Shown piece after piece: positions 1 to 10,280 of a DNA stretch of 64,000 bases. Under the pieces are notes generated by a model that saw only the letters and a list, made by a program, of their open reading frames with translations, was not told the DNA's origin and ran no database searches. The number at the start of each line of letters is the position of its first letter. Position 1 is the first letter of the stretch. A program made the position numbers and the translations under genes. The DNA comes from Dillenia suffruticosa (lineage: Eukaryota; Streptophyta; Magnoliopsida; Dilleniales; Dilleniaceae). Location: assembly GCA_033439265.1 (NCBI GenBank), contig JAVTVX010000009.1, positions 10,071,109 through 10,135,108 on the forward strand, written 5' to 3'.

Positions 1-1877
1 TATTTTTTGTGGTCAGTAAATAAGGTATAGTTTTAGAAACGATTTGAAAACAGTCACGATATGAGTACTTCTACTCACTAGTTAAGCATATCGTTTTCAT
101 AAATTGCACACAAATCTGATGATTATTATTTGTGGTTGTAAATATGACAAGATTTTAGAGACGGTTTGAAAAATATCTCTAAATAACTTTTCTTTACTAT
201 CTAGTTAACCATATCGTGGATATAAGTTGTATATCTATGCTAACTTATTCATTGTACAGTTTTTTAAAACTTATATTTAATTCTAACGATTATCATTTGT
301 GGTTAGTAAATATGGCAAAATGTTAGGGATAGTTTGAAAACAGTTTCGATTTGACTTTTTTTACAGTCTAGTTAAGCATACCAGTTTCGTAAATTCTATT
401 CAATTCTGACAATTATTATTTGTAATCGGTAAATGTGGTAGAGTTTTAGGGACTGTTATTTAACTGTCTCTATATGTCTATTATTTACTATCTACTTAAC
501 CATACCATCTGCATACGTTCTTCATCTATCGTAACCCATATTTTTTCCAGTCGCTAAAAGTTATGTTTAATTGAAACGCTCATCTTTTGTTGTTAGTAAA
601 TTTTGTAGAGTTTTAGAAAAGATTTGAAAACAGTCTCGATATGACTACTTTTACTCACTACTTAATCATATCGTCTTCATAAGTTTCACTCAAATCTGAC
701 GATTATTATTTGTGATTAGTAAAAATGGTAGAGTTTTAGAGACGGTTTGAAAAATGTCTATAAATAACTCTTTTTTACTATTTAGTTAACCATATCGTGG
801 ACATAAGTTGTATATTTATGCTAACTTATACATTGTACAGTCTATAAGACACATGTTCAATTCTGACGCTTATCATTTGTGGTTAGTAAATATGGCAAAG
901 TTTTAGGGATGATTTGAAAATAGTCTCGATATAACTCTTTTTACAGTTTACATAAGCATACCGATTTTGTAAGTTCTATTCAATTCTGACAGTTGTTATT
1001 TGTGGTTGGAAGATATAGTAGAGTTTTAGGGACTGTTATTTAACTGTCTTTATATGTCTATTCTTTACTATCTACTTAACCATACCGTCTGCATAAGTTT
1101 TTCATATTTCCTAACTCATATATTATGTAGTCGTTAAAAGTTATATTTAATTGAAACGCTAATCTTTTATGGTTAGTAAATATATCAGAGTGTCTCGATA
1201 AAACTATTTTTGATTGCTACTTAAGTATATTGTCTTCATAAGTTGTACTCAAATCTGAGTGTCATAATTTGTGATAAGTAAATATGACAGAGTTCTAGAG
1301 AGGGGTTGAAAAATGTCTCTATATGACTCATCTTTTACAATCTAGTTAACCATACCGTCGAGATAAATTCTATATCTAATGCTAACTTATATATTGTGCA
1401 GTATTTAATACCTATATTCAATTTTGACACATCATTTGTGGTTAGTAAAAATGACAGAGTTTTAAGAACGGTTTGAAAAATAGTCTTGATATTTTTCTTT
1501 TTTCTGTCAACTTAAGTATACAAATTTTATAAGTTCTATTCAATTGTAAGAGTTATTATATGGAGTTTGAGGGACGGTTTGAAAACGGTCACTATATGAC
1601 TATTTTTATTGTCAACCTAATCAAACTATCTGTATAAATTCTATATCGATACGAACTCAAATATTATACAGTCTTTAAAAACTATATCCAATTCAGACGT
1701 TTATCTTTTGTAGTCAGTAAATATGCAGAGTTTTAGAGACGGTTTGAGAACATTTTCATTATGACTATTTTAACTCACTACTTAAACATATCGTTTTCAT
1801 AAGTTCAACTCAATTCTGATAGTTATTATTTTTTATGACTACAAGAGTTTCAAAGTCTAATTTGTCGTTCTGTAGTG
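1..1877. repeat. Tandem array with about 580-bp higher-order period (possible CACTA subterminal array)
   Basis: A motif built on TTTTAGNGACGGTTTGAAAA recurs about every 120-170 bases. Four variants (A, B, C, D) succeed each other and the set then repeats. Matching anchor points lie at 41/621 (A), 161/742 (B), 331/911 (C) and 451/1031 (D), giving a 580-581 bp period. A third, more decayed set follows from about 1160 and a fourth A-like unit near 1741. The array ends at TGTAGTG (1871-1877), the reverse complement of the CACTACA terminus of plant CACTA transposons. The repetition is seen directly; the link to a CACTA element is inference. The array runs off the left edge. No gene is seen here. 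Confidence 0.8.
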
Positions 1878-1969
1878 TGATCACTGGTATTTTAAAAAGT
1901 GTTGGGATAAGTTTAATAAGAGAAAACAGAGTGGAACTAAGTTCAAGGGATAAAAGTATAAATCTGTGA

Positions 1970-2959
1970 ATGCTACAAAGAGCACAATGGATTTTGCAAG
2001 ATGATGTCTGGGTTCATCCGAAGAACAGATTTCTTAGGGAGGATAAAGAAGAAGAAGCAAGGAATGAAGAAAAATTGAATGAAGGAGAAATTGGTAACGA
2101 AGCTGAAGAAGAAGAAGAAAAAGATCAAGGGAATGAAGGAGGAGATGGGAATGAAAATGAAGGAAACGAGCGAGGAGATGGAGGATAGAATGACTACCAT
2201 CGGAATGCCAATGACGAAGCAAGGTGGAATGATTTGTTTCAATATATTTATGGTCTGAAAACAGACATTGGCATGCTTAATGAGCAAGTTGGAGGACTTG
2301 GGACGGAAATGCGAGAACATAGGATAGAAATGGGAGAAATGAGGACAAAACTGGGTCGACTGAGTAGTGAAGTAGATGAAATTGAGAGATGACTGTTTGG
2401 AATACAACAATATACATATGAATTTGCAGATCAGAATGCAGAGCAGTATCGCAAAATGATATGTCAAATGTTGAACATCAGAGCAAACCTTGGGGCAAAT
2501 TCCAAATCTATCGAATGCATCAGAGACCATTTGCAGATAGGCAATTCGGTCCGACCTTCATGCTTTGCTGCTCAGCCTTCTTTATCTCCGAGTCCTGCCA
2601 CTCAATCTTCTTCCTTTGCCACTCCTACACAACCACGTCGCTCTGGCTTTGCCCACCCATTTGTTTTACACCCACCTTATACATTTGGTTCTCTTGCTCC
2701 TGATACTCACCCTCGTGCTCCTGATACTCAACCTAGCCGTGACAATCCTAACCCTAGGCCTCCGTTTCCTACATTTGGTTCTCCTCACACACCCACAACA
2801 ACTATCTGGGGTAACACTCCTACCCCTATTACTACTCCTAATCCTTTTACCATTGAGCAAGTTGTTAATGCTGTAATAGCAAATCCAGAGTCAAAAGATG
2901 CTACAAGAAAGAATGTCAAAAAATTTAGACCAAAAGTTAAAAATAACAATTTGAAGTAA
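1970..2959 (+). pseudogene. Broken reading frame: acidic region, coiled coil, proline-rich tail (unknown, perhaps transposon-derived)
   Basis: One frame stays coherent for about 330 codons from the ATG at 1970 to the stop ending at 2959, interrupted by TAG at 2186 and TGA near 2391. The first 70 residues are very rich in Glu, Asn and Lys. The middle (about 2189-2540) has spaced Leu, Met and Ile with charged residues, as in a coiled coil. The last 130 residues are rich in Pro, Ser and Thr and finish in a Lys-rich tail. The codon before 1970 is a stop, which fixes the earliest start. I recognise no catalytic domain. The layout recalls accessory proteins of plant transposons, but that is a guess. 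It lies directly after the repeat array. T-rich sequence like a plant 3' untranslated region follows to about 3290. Confidence 0.5.
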
Positions 2960-3297
2960 TTATGTGTACTTGCTTCCCTTCCCTTGCTTTTTGCATTTGT
3001 ATTTGTAGTTTTGTTCATTTTGTATTTTCATGTGTATTTCAATGTTGATGTGTTGATCTCTTCTGTTTTTCAATGTTAAAAAATTCTAGTAATTATGTCT
3101 ATTTTGTATTTTTCTATTTGTATTTTGATATGTTTTGTAATTTTTTTATTCTCATTGTATTTTGATTTGTAATGTAATGTTTAGTTGTATTTGTAAGTAT
3201 CTGAATTTTAATTTTCTAATGTAATGATATGTTGTAGTTGTAATGTTTATTAAGAACATGAGGTTGGTCATGGTTAAATTTTATTGATCAATCAAAC

Positions 3298-3563
3298 TGT
3301 TAGGTCAGTTAGAACAGTAAGGAGTGTTAAACAAAATGTATAAAAAAGGGTAAGCTCTAGAAGAAAGAGAGAAAAAGGATTGATTCCATAATTTGTTCCG
3401 AGTCTTCTCTCTATCTCTCTATCTCTCTCCCTATTTGTCTCTATCTCTCATCTCTATCTCTCATCTTCTCCATCTCTACAACTCCTTCTTTATGCTTTCC
3501 TCAAATTTTCCTTTCAATCTCTAACCTTTCTTCTATGGCCCCAATGAACTCTATCAGAATGCA
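3298..3563 (+). mobile_element. Small copia-like solo LTR (266 bp)
   Basis: The segment begins TGTTAGGTCAG and ends in TGCA, and is flanked by an exact 5-bp duplication CAAAC (3293-3297 and 3564-3568). Inside are a TATAAAAAAGG box-like stretch (about 3340) and a CT-rich tract (about 3399-3475), an order expected of U3, promoter and R in a short plant copia LTR. No internal region is attached. The TG...CA ends and the flanking duplication are seen; the copia assignment is inference from size and layout. Confidence 0.55.
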
Positions 3564-3568
3564 CAAAC

Positions 3569-4575
3569 CAACCATGCTCTGTTTTGACTTGTTACTCTGT
3601 TTTTCGGTTCCATTTCATGTGTATACTTGCTCTTTTTTTTTTTATTTCCATTTGGGTTTGAAACCAATGTCTTTAATGTTCCAGTCCTATGCCACCTGAG
3701 CAATGGGTCGCAGGGTGAGCACCTATGCAAGCCGCCGTGCTTCCGTGCACCATGGGCGGAGGCCTCTGCTAGCCACACAAGCCCGGAATCCCTCGCGAGC
3801 GCAATCTCCTCTCATGCGGGTGCAGTCTCTTGCTCATGCTGCCCCTCCCAAGTATGGGCATAAACCCGAGAACCCCTTTGCAAGTGAGCCTCCTCCCAAG
3901 TATGCTCATCCAGCCATGAAAATTCATAAATTAATCATATCAGTCCAATTCAAATAAAAATAATGAAATGCAATAAGAAAATATGTATAATTCCTAAGTT
4001 GGTGTTGTCCAATTCAAGTTCTTCTTATTTACCAAATAATAATACTATATATAGATGACAAAATAAGGAGTGAATAAGTGACTGATAGTATGGCAATTAA
4101 TGTTCATTAGTGTTCAGTCAGTAAGATTCACAAGTGTGCACTCAAGAAAAGTAAATGCATATGCATTTGTAAGGCGTAAAGTGATGTGTGTGCACTCAGG
4201 AAAAGTATATGCATATGCATTTGTAAGGTTTGAAGTGACGACTATGGAGAAATCAAATATTGCTAATTCCTACATGTATTGAAACACTAAACAACTCGAA
4301 TTAAGAACAATATAAAGATTAAAGATTGTAAAGATTAAGAATGGTGACAAAAACTAAAACAATAAAAATTTACCAAAACCATAAGAGAAGAATACATCTC
4401 GAGAAAAATGGAGATGAGTTCCAATTGTAGGTATTAAGAAGCCTGATATAACAGTCCATCGTCTACAAATATAACCAAAATCATTACAATCATTAAGTCA
4501 ACTATTACAAATTTAACCAAAGTCATTATCATTATGTAAGCTATTGCAAATATAACCAAATTCATTAGTAGCTAG
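3569..4575. other. Intergenic stretch without a recognisable gene
   Basis: No convincing coding sequence. A short GC-rich island (about 3690-3900) is followed by AT-rich sequence. Two local repeats are present: a 54-bp duplication at 4135-4242, and about three decayed copies of a unit reading ACAAATATAACCAAA, separated by 50-60 bases, at 4465-4570. Confidence 0.6.
4135..4242. repeat. 54-bp tandem duplication with palindromic ATGCATATGCAT core
   Basis: TGTGCACTCA begins at 4135 and again at 4189. The palindrome ATGCATATGCAT sits at the same offset in each copy (4155 and 4209). The copies differ at only a few positions. Confidence 0.85.
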
Positions 4576-5523
4576 AATAGCTCCGTAGCTTTCTGACCTA
4601 TCAATCTAGAATAGCTACGTGCTGAGCTGAAACACTAAGATCCTCTCTGTCTGACCGTCCCTCATCAAACGTTGTTTGAGCTCTTGAAAGCTCGTCTCAC
4701 AACCATCGTCCCACAAGAACTTGACGCCCTTCGTATCAATCTGGTAAGTATAGCGGCGATCCGGGAAAATCCTTCTATGAATCGCCGATAACACCCCGCA
4801 AGACCAAGGAAACTTCGCACCTCGGTCACTGTCTGTGGCTGTTGGTGTGTTGGTCAGCCCAAATGGCATGACCACGAACTCATAATGTCTATATTGATTG
4901 CGGAATGCGGTCTTGGGCACATCCTCAGCCCTGGTCCGCAACTAATGATATCCAAATCGAAGATCAATCTTTGATAAAAACATGCGCACCCTGGAACTGC
5001 TTAAATAAATCATCAATATGCGACAAAGTGTTCCGATTCTTGATGAAAACCTTGTTTAGCTACCTACAGTTCACACACAATCTTAGAATCCCGTCTTTCT
5101 TCTTCACGAATAATACCGGAGCACCCTAAGGCGAAATGCTCAGACGGATAAAACCCTTGTCCAGTAATTCCCACAACTAGACCTAGAGCTCTCTAAACTC
5201 CACTGGTGCCATTCTGTATGGCAGAATAAATATAGGACTGCACCACTGGGACCTTCTCAAGCCTCGGGTCCTCAACAGTGGTGTCGATAACATGAGTTAG
5301 GTATGCCGTGCAACCTCGCGACAAGGCTTACCCAACCCGTGGGTAAAAAGGCACTTCTCACATACGAATGGTTCGACCCGGTGTCAAATAGGACTCGAGT
5401 GTCGACTTCCCATATTTCCATAACTCCTAATGTGAGGAAATAAAAGATCAGTCGATAAATATGGAAGAAAATATATATAGATATATATATCAAAATGTAT
5501 GTACAACCAACATAGTTAAGCAT
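4576..5523 (-). pseudogene. G1 pol remnant (protease, partial reverse transcriptase, C-terminus)
   Basis: The protease active-site motif LFDTGSN is encoded near 5370-5390, preceded by a hydrophobic run from an AT-rich spacer. After it comes a broken copy of the reverse-transcriptase fingers with stops. A readable stretch at 4615-4941 carries [16 protein letters not shown] and MPFGLTN, then jumps to residues downstream of the missing FxDD box and on to FQELKQRL. The far left end (about 4580-4640) matches the conserved ILDRQVRKLR region just before the chromodomain in related elements here. Several frames and deletions are involved, so no functional polyprotein is possible. Confidence 0.8.
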
Positions 5524-6336
5524 CTACGGTTTAAACTAGTGATGGTTCTAAAAAAAAAGTACATGGACATCTCTAAACATGGGATCAGTGGGAGGAACAC
5601 CAAAAATCTCATCAGGACTCACCTCAGCATCCTCCTGCGTCATCGCATATACACAGGCCTGTGTCCTCTGCTGCTGTCGTGATGGTCTTGGCACCGTGTT
5701 GCTCCCGGCAATGTGTTGCTCCCGGCTACCGTCCGTGGAGCGGTGTGACTCGAGTGCGCAGGTGCTCCCTGCTGTCCACCTCAGGGAACACTCGAGTGTC
5801 CAGTAGCTATGTGACCTCCAAATCCTAACTCAGGGCAGGTGCTCCTGATGTGCCCTTGCTTCCCACACCGGAAGCATGTAATGGGCATCTTACACTCTCC
5901 AAAAGGGTGGTGTCCACCACATCGGTGGCAAAAAGGGTACCGCTGATCTGAAATCTGAGTGGTGGCGTTAGAGGCCGGTGCCCTAAATCCCTGAGATCGT
6001 GATTCCTGTCCAGGATGTGCTTGTCTCGGCTGAGAAAAGTCTTCCTGATATCCTGAACTCCTGCCCTTCTTTGAGCCCTGGCTCGAAGAAGCCCCAGATC
6101 TCTTCTTTTGCTCTTTGTTCTCCCGCTGTCTGCCCTCAGCACGGACGATCTCCTCTGCCCTAAGTGCTGAGTCCACAATCTCCGCGATGGAGAAACTAGG
6201 GGTCACTGTCATGTACCTCCTGATGTTCAAGTTGAGGCCGTCCTCAAACTTGAACCGTAGCTGCGTCGACGTCGCTAAATCTGGAACAAAAGCAGCTAAT
6301 CGCCTCAACTCCATCTCATACTCTGTCACTGTCCTG
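5524..6336 (-). pseudogene. G1 gag, C-terminal part with CCHC zinc knuckle
   Basis: The frame continues the gag interrupted at 9241. It begins with a VTEYEMELRRLAAFVPD segment typical of plant chromovirus gag, continues through MTVTPSFSIAEIVDSALRAE and a Lys/Ser-rich linker, and reaches the nucleic-acid-binding knuckle CFRCGKQGHIRSTCP (encoded at about 5840-5885). A second cysteine/histidine cluster, CHRCGGHHPFGEC, precedes it. A readable frame begins inside the solo LTR at 6551, but everything right of 6336 is LTR sequence. The product would package element RNA. It is split by the insertion and so is inactive. Confidence 0.85.
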
Positions 6337-6348
6337 TGTAACACCAAG

Positions 6349-6382
<34 letters not shown>

Positions 6383-6391
6383 AAATATGGA

Positions 6392-6458
6392 GACGCAGCG
6401 TTTTGGGGCAAAACGCTGCGTCCCCAAATTGGGGATTAGGGTTGGAAACCCTAATCCC
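6392..6458 (+). other. Paired hairpins near the LTR 5' end
   Basis: The first inverted repeat has perfect 13-bp arms, GACGCAGCGTTTT and its complement, around GGGGC (6392-6404, 6410-6422). The second has perfect 12-bp arms, GGGATTAGGGTT and its complement, around 3 bases (6432-6443, 6447-6458). Equivalent stems occur at the same place in every LTR of the window. They would be U3 sequence. Confidence 0.8.
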
Positions 6459-7107
6459 ACTCTCCCACTCTCTCTCTCTTTCTCTCTCTCTCTCTCTTGC
6501 TCCCGACCCTTCGTCTCTCTTCTCCCACCGCGGCGCCGCCTTCTTCTTCACCTTCTTCTTCTTCTTCTTCTCCTTCTTCTTCCCTCTCGGTTTCTCTCTC
6601 TACCTCACTCTGTCTTCTCTCCCTCTCGCGATCTCCCACGATCGCCTTCTCTCCGCCTCGCCGCACAACGCCGCGAGCCACGATCGAGCACCACCGCACG
6701 CCGCAAGCCTCCGCGAGCACTGCCTTCCGCCACCACACGCGACTGCAGCGCCTTCTGCAGCGCGATCCCCCAGCCACAGCACGAGCACAGGCCAAGAGCG
6801 CGAGCCCAGGCCGCGAGCGCGAGCCAGCGCACGAGCGTGCGCGGACCCAACGCACGAGCGGGCGCGGACCCAGCGCACGAGCGGGCGCGGACCCAGCGCA
6901 CGAGCGCGCGGCCCAGCGCACGAGTGTGCACGGGCCCGCGGCCCAGTTCAGCCCATCAGCCCACCAGCCTGCAGGCCCATCAGCCAGAGGCCCGCCGGCC
7001 CGCTAGCCCGTCAGCCCACTGGAACGCAGACCAGCGAGCCCGCTAGCTGTAGCCCACGAGCCCGCGACGGCCCGTGAGCTCGTGACAGCCTACGAATCTC
7101 CACGCAG

Positions 7108-7175
7108 GTAAATGACTTAGGGTTTTGCTTCGGATCTATGTGTTTAGATCTAACAAATAAATCTTGTTTTGATAG
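7108..7175 (+). other. Candidate LTR intron 1 (68 bp)
   Basis: CACGCAG|GTAAAT forms a donor at 7107/7108 and TTTGATAG|G an acceptor at 7175. The interval is 68 bp, and it is also 68 bp in solo LTR D (46622-46689). Both junctions recur in all LTR subfamilies here. Splicing itself is inference. Confidence 0.45.
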
Positions 7176-7245
7176 GAAACCCTACAGACTTTGGCGTGAC
7201 CGAAGCGACTTTCGGACGAGACTAGGCGCTTCGAGAAAACCCTAG

Positions 7246-8679
7246 GTGAGGAGATTTCGGCTCTAACTGATACATTCAATGAATCTAAGATTAAATCTAA
7301 GATGAAAGGTTCTGTATATGTTTAGAGTGTAAGTGGAATGCGAATAGAATACAAATTATGAAATGATTATATATGAATTGAAGGTTAAGTATAGAATGTT
7401 ACAGAAACTAGATGATCTGATACGAAAGAAGCGTATTATAGAATCACAAAATCATGTCGAGTGAATTCGAATAGTTTCCTTTAGAGTTAAACCTTGAAAT
7501 ATGCGTGCAAGTATCTGGATTGTAGGGTTGGAATGAAATGAGCCGTAAAGTGGAAGATATTGTACATTTCATGTTTTTTTCGGATAAACCCTTAAGATGC
7601 TTGAAAAGTTGATATTCAATTTGATAATCCGATTTAGGTTGATCTTTTGGAGACTCGAGCAGTCAGATCCGATTTGGCTTGTCAGTAGGGAGTGACTTCC
7701 CTCCCCTAGAACTGTGAGTGAGACTTTGACATTCGCTATTGATTGAAAACCATATTTCAAAAATACTTTTAAATGACATATTTCTGCAAATGTCTGATTG
7801 TTAGAATTTTCGAATATTTGATGAATGTTTTGTGACCTTTGGAGTGTCTAAATTTCTGACTTTATTGATATGCATCCATGAGTTTTGATAATTGAATATT
7901 GTGCCATATTTTCGACATATTGATATGTTTTAATGCTTTCACTGCATTGGTACATAGTTTTAAATGGATTTACTTACATATTTGGGCTGTAGGCCCGGCC
8001 GACTTTATGATATTATGCATTGGGCTGTATGCCCGGCCGACGTTATGATATTATGCATGGGGCTATATGCGTGGCCGACTTGGTGATGGGATGCATGAGG
8101 CTACGTGCCCGGCCGATATGATATTGTGATCCGTAGCTACGAAGGACATCTGGTAGAGGCACCCCTTGTGCCCGGATACGCTTCGGCCCGAGGTATCCGC
8201 CAGATCGTCGTGTGTATGGGTGTCCCAGGTTGACCCTCATCGGAAAGGACGTTGAGTACGACTCCGTCTAGCACCAGGCGGGGGCACCATACACGGCCGA
8301 CTAGTTATATGTATATTATTATTATTTACAGGCTAGTTGGGGTAGCCTATGGCCAACATTGGGGTAGAAAGCCATTATTTAATACTTGCATTTGGAAAAA
8401 CCCCCAATGCGCCGTCCTTGGTCGAGGTAGACCATTGCCGGGAATATTTCATTGGCCGGCTCTTCACGACATTGATGTAAATATTGGATGCATATCTTGC
8501 TTTCTGATGTGTGCGTATTATATATGATTTTGAAATAACATGATCGGTTTGCACACTGTGGATATTTTCTTATGCTTTGACACTCCAAGTTCACCCTAGA
8601 TATTGATAGTATGATGTCAATCCCTTCACTTACTGAGTATCCTCCCATAGATACTCACCCCTCACTTTCTTTCCCACAG
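7246..8679 (+). other. Candidate LTR intron 2 (1434 bp)
   Basis: Donor CCCTAG|GTGAGG (7245/7246) and acceptor TTTCTTTCCCACAG|G (8679), the latter preceded by a pyrimidine tract. The matching interval in LTR D is 45132-46551 with donor CCTAG|GTAAGG. The 70-bp piece between introns 1 and 2 would be a small leader exon. Confidence 0.4.
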
Positions 8680-9240
8680 GATTAGTGTTGGACCGAGGAG
8701 ATATCACTGGGCTTGGGTATGGATATTTTTCATCTCTTCCGCTACGATGATTGGTGATATTATTATGTATTGGAGATTTTAGTTTGACCAATGTATTTAT
8801 ATAAAATTTTTGGGATGACTGTATAAATTATGGACATTTATTCTTGAAACTCTCGTATTGATTTATTTCATTGCATTGAGACATTTGTAAATATTTAAAA
8901 ATAACTTAGGAATTTATTTTATATATGCGTAGAATTTAAGTCCGCTCGGTGTGGCGGCTGCTCATGCTCTAGTTGGGCATGACAGTAGAGGTCTGTTGCT
9001 AGGACTGTTAGAAACTTTATAGCCTTGCGTTGTTCTGGATGTTGGCTGTGGTATTTGTTGAATTTGGAGAGACCGGGATGGCCAATTGTTTATTTTTACA
9101 GGATGAATGTCATATACAGGTGAAATTGTACATGGGAAACCTCCGATTTATGGGGAGGTTTTGTCTGATTTTCTGTAAAAATACAGCCAGTATCCAGGGG
9201 CAACGGGCGACTGTTCACGATCCCGGTTCGGGGTGTGACA

Positions 9241-9946
9241 TCTTGGCTCCTTGCTCCAAGTGTAGAAACTCTGCCCTCTTGCGGTCCTGTTGGAACTCAG
9301 AGAAGTACCTGTGATCGAACTCCCGTAGGAAGTCCTCCCATCGCAGCGGCTCGGTAGCATCGTCACAAATCGCCTCCCACCAAGTGAGGGCATCACCATC
9401 TAAAAGTCTTTCTGCTATCCGAAGCCGGTAGTCCTCGCTCAACCCCAAATTAGTCAAAATTCTGCGGGTACGATTGATCCAGTGCTTCGCTGCTGTGGGA
9501 TCACCCGTCCCTACGAACTCTGTGCAGCCTAACTGCCTCGCCTCCTTCACCAGCTGGGTGAGCTCGTGAATACGCCTCAAGGTGGAGGAGGTAGTGTCGC
9601 TAGGTCTCGACACAGTAGAAGGATCAGCAACTGGTGGCTGATCTCGTACAACAGAAGGTAGTACGGCCGTAGAAGTCGGCGCGGCCGTCGGTGGTGGTGG
9701 GGGTGGCATCTGAATCCCGTGGAAAGTTTACCACTCGTACACCTGCCTAAACGCCTCAAGGGACGGTGGTGGAACCTCGACAGAAGCAGCCGGCAGAGTA
9801 GGCGCTACAGGGGGCGCCCGAGTAGAGAAAGCAGCCTCAGGCACTCCAAGGGTCTCAGGCTCCCTCGGAGTGTCAGGCACGTGAAGGGTCGCGGGTAGCG
9901 CGGGTCTAGCTCCACGTCCTGCTCGTCTACCTCGTTTAGGCGGCAT
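9241..9946 (-). pseudogene. G1 gag, N-terminal part
   Basis: Starts at MPPKRGRRAGRG (ATG at 9946), the same start as in the sister elements G2 and G3. A Pro/Ala-rich segment follows, then the retrotransposon gag domain with RIHELTQLVKEARQLGC, AAKHWINRTRRILTNLGLSE and LTWWEAICDDA, ending in LEQGAK where the solo LTR interrupts it. An in-frame stop lies near 9728-9730, after the VYEW segment. An in-frame start 24 bases upstream (9970) is less likely, because the MPPRRG-type start is conserved among the copies here. Confidence 0.85.
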
Positions 9947-10261
9947 AACTCTGTAAGGGAAAATTATCATTAGATATAATGTTATAGTTTGTCGAGATTT
10001 AAGAATCAGGATTAGTTACATAGTAACTAACCTAACCTCCTAAAATAAATGAAGTCTTGGGTCTAAGAATTTAATAAAAATGACATACTAGGTTAGATAC
10101 GGATCGTATCTAACCTCCTAAATGAATATCTCATATGCCGAAAACCATGTATGGGACTTTAAATGACTGTGTAAAACTCTCAAATGCATTGAGGACTTTT
10201 AAAACCAAGTTACTTGGGAATGTTTTCAAATCATTTTATAAAACATAGCTCTAAACCAAGA

Positions 10262-10273
10262 GCTCTGATACCA
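10262..10273 (-). promoter_or_regulatory. G1 primer binding site (initiator tRNA-Met)
   Basis: The minus strand reads TGGTATCAGAGC, complementary to the 3' end of plant initiator tRNA-Met, 7 bases inside the 5' LTR end. Confidence 0.9.
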
Positions 10274-10280
10274 ACCGAAC

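Larger units (their letters stand above)
6337..9240 (+). mobile_element. Solo LTR (family A, plus strand) inside G1 gag
   Basis: It starts TGTAACACC and ends GGGGTGTGACA, 2904 bp, with no internal region. The flanks are TCCTG (6332-6336) and TCTTG (9241-9245), a 5-bp target duplication with one difference. Removing the LTR and one duplication restores the gag frame across the junction. From the 5' end it contains an A-tract (about 6351-6380), two perfect hairpins (6392-6422 and 6432-6458), a CT-rich tract (about 6462-6500), a CpG-rich block (about 6520-7080), candidate introns, and short inverted repeats close to the 3' end (9137-9161, 9173-9186). It probably formed by recombination between two LTRs of a complete element. 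Confidence 0.9.

Noticed and set aside
3690-3900. Possible short exon in a GC-rich island
   Set aside because: Frames are short on both strands and no conserved motif or splice pair was found.
6115-7077. Long plus-strand open frame (320 codons) and overlapping frames on both strands
   Set aside because: They arise from stop-poor CpG-rich minisatellite and CT tracts of a solo LTR, are of low complexity, and overlap antisense gag.
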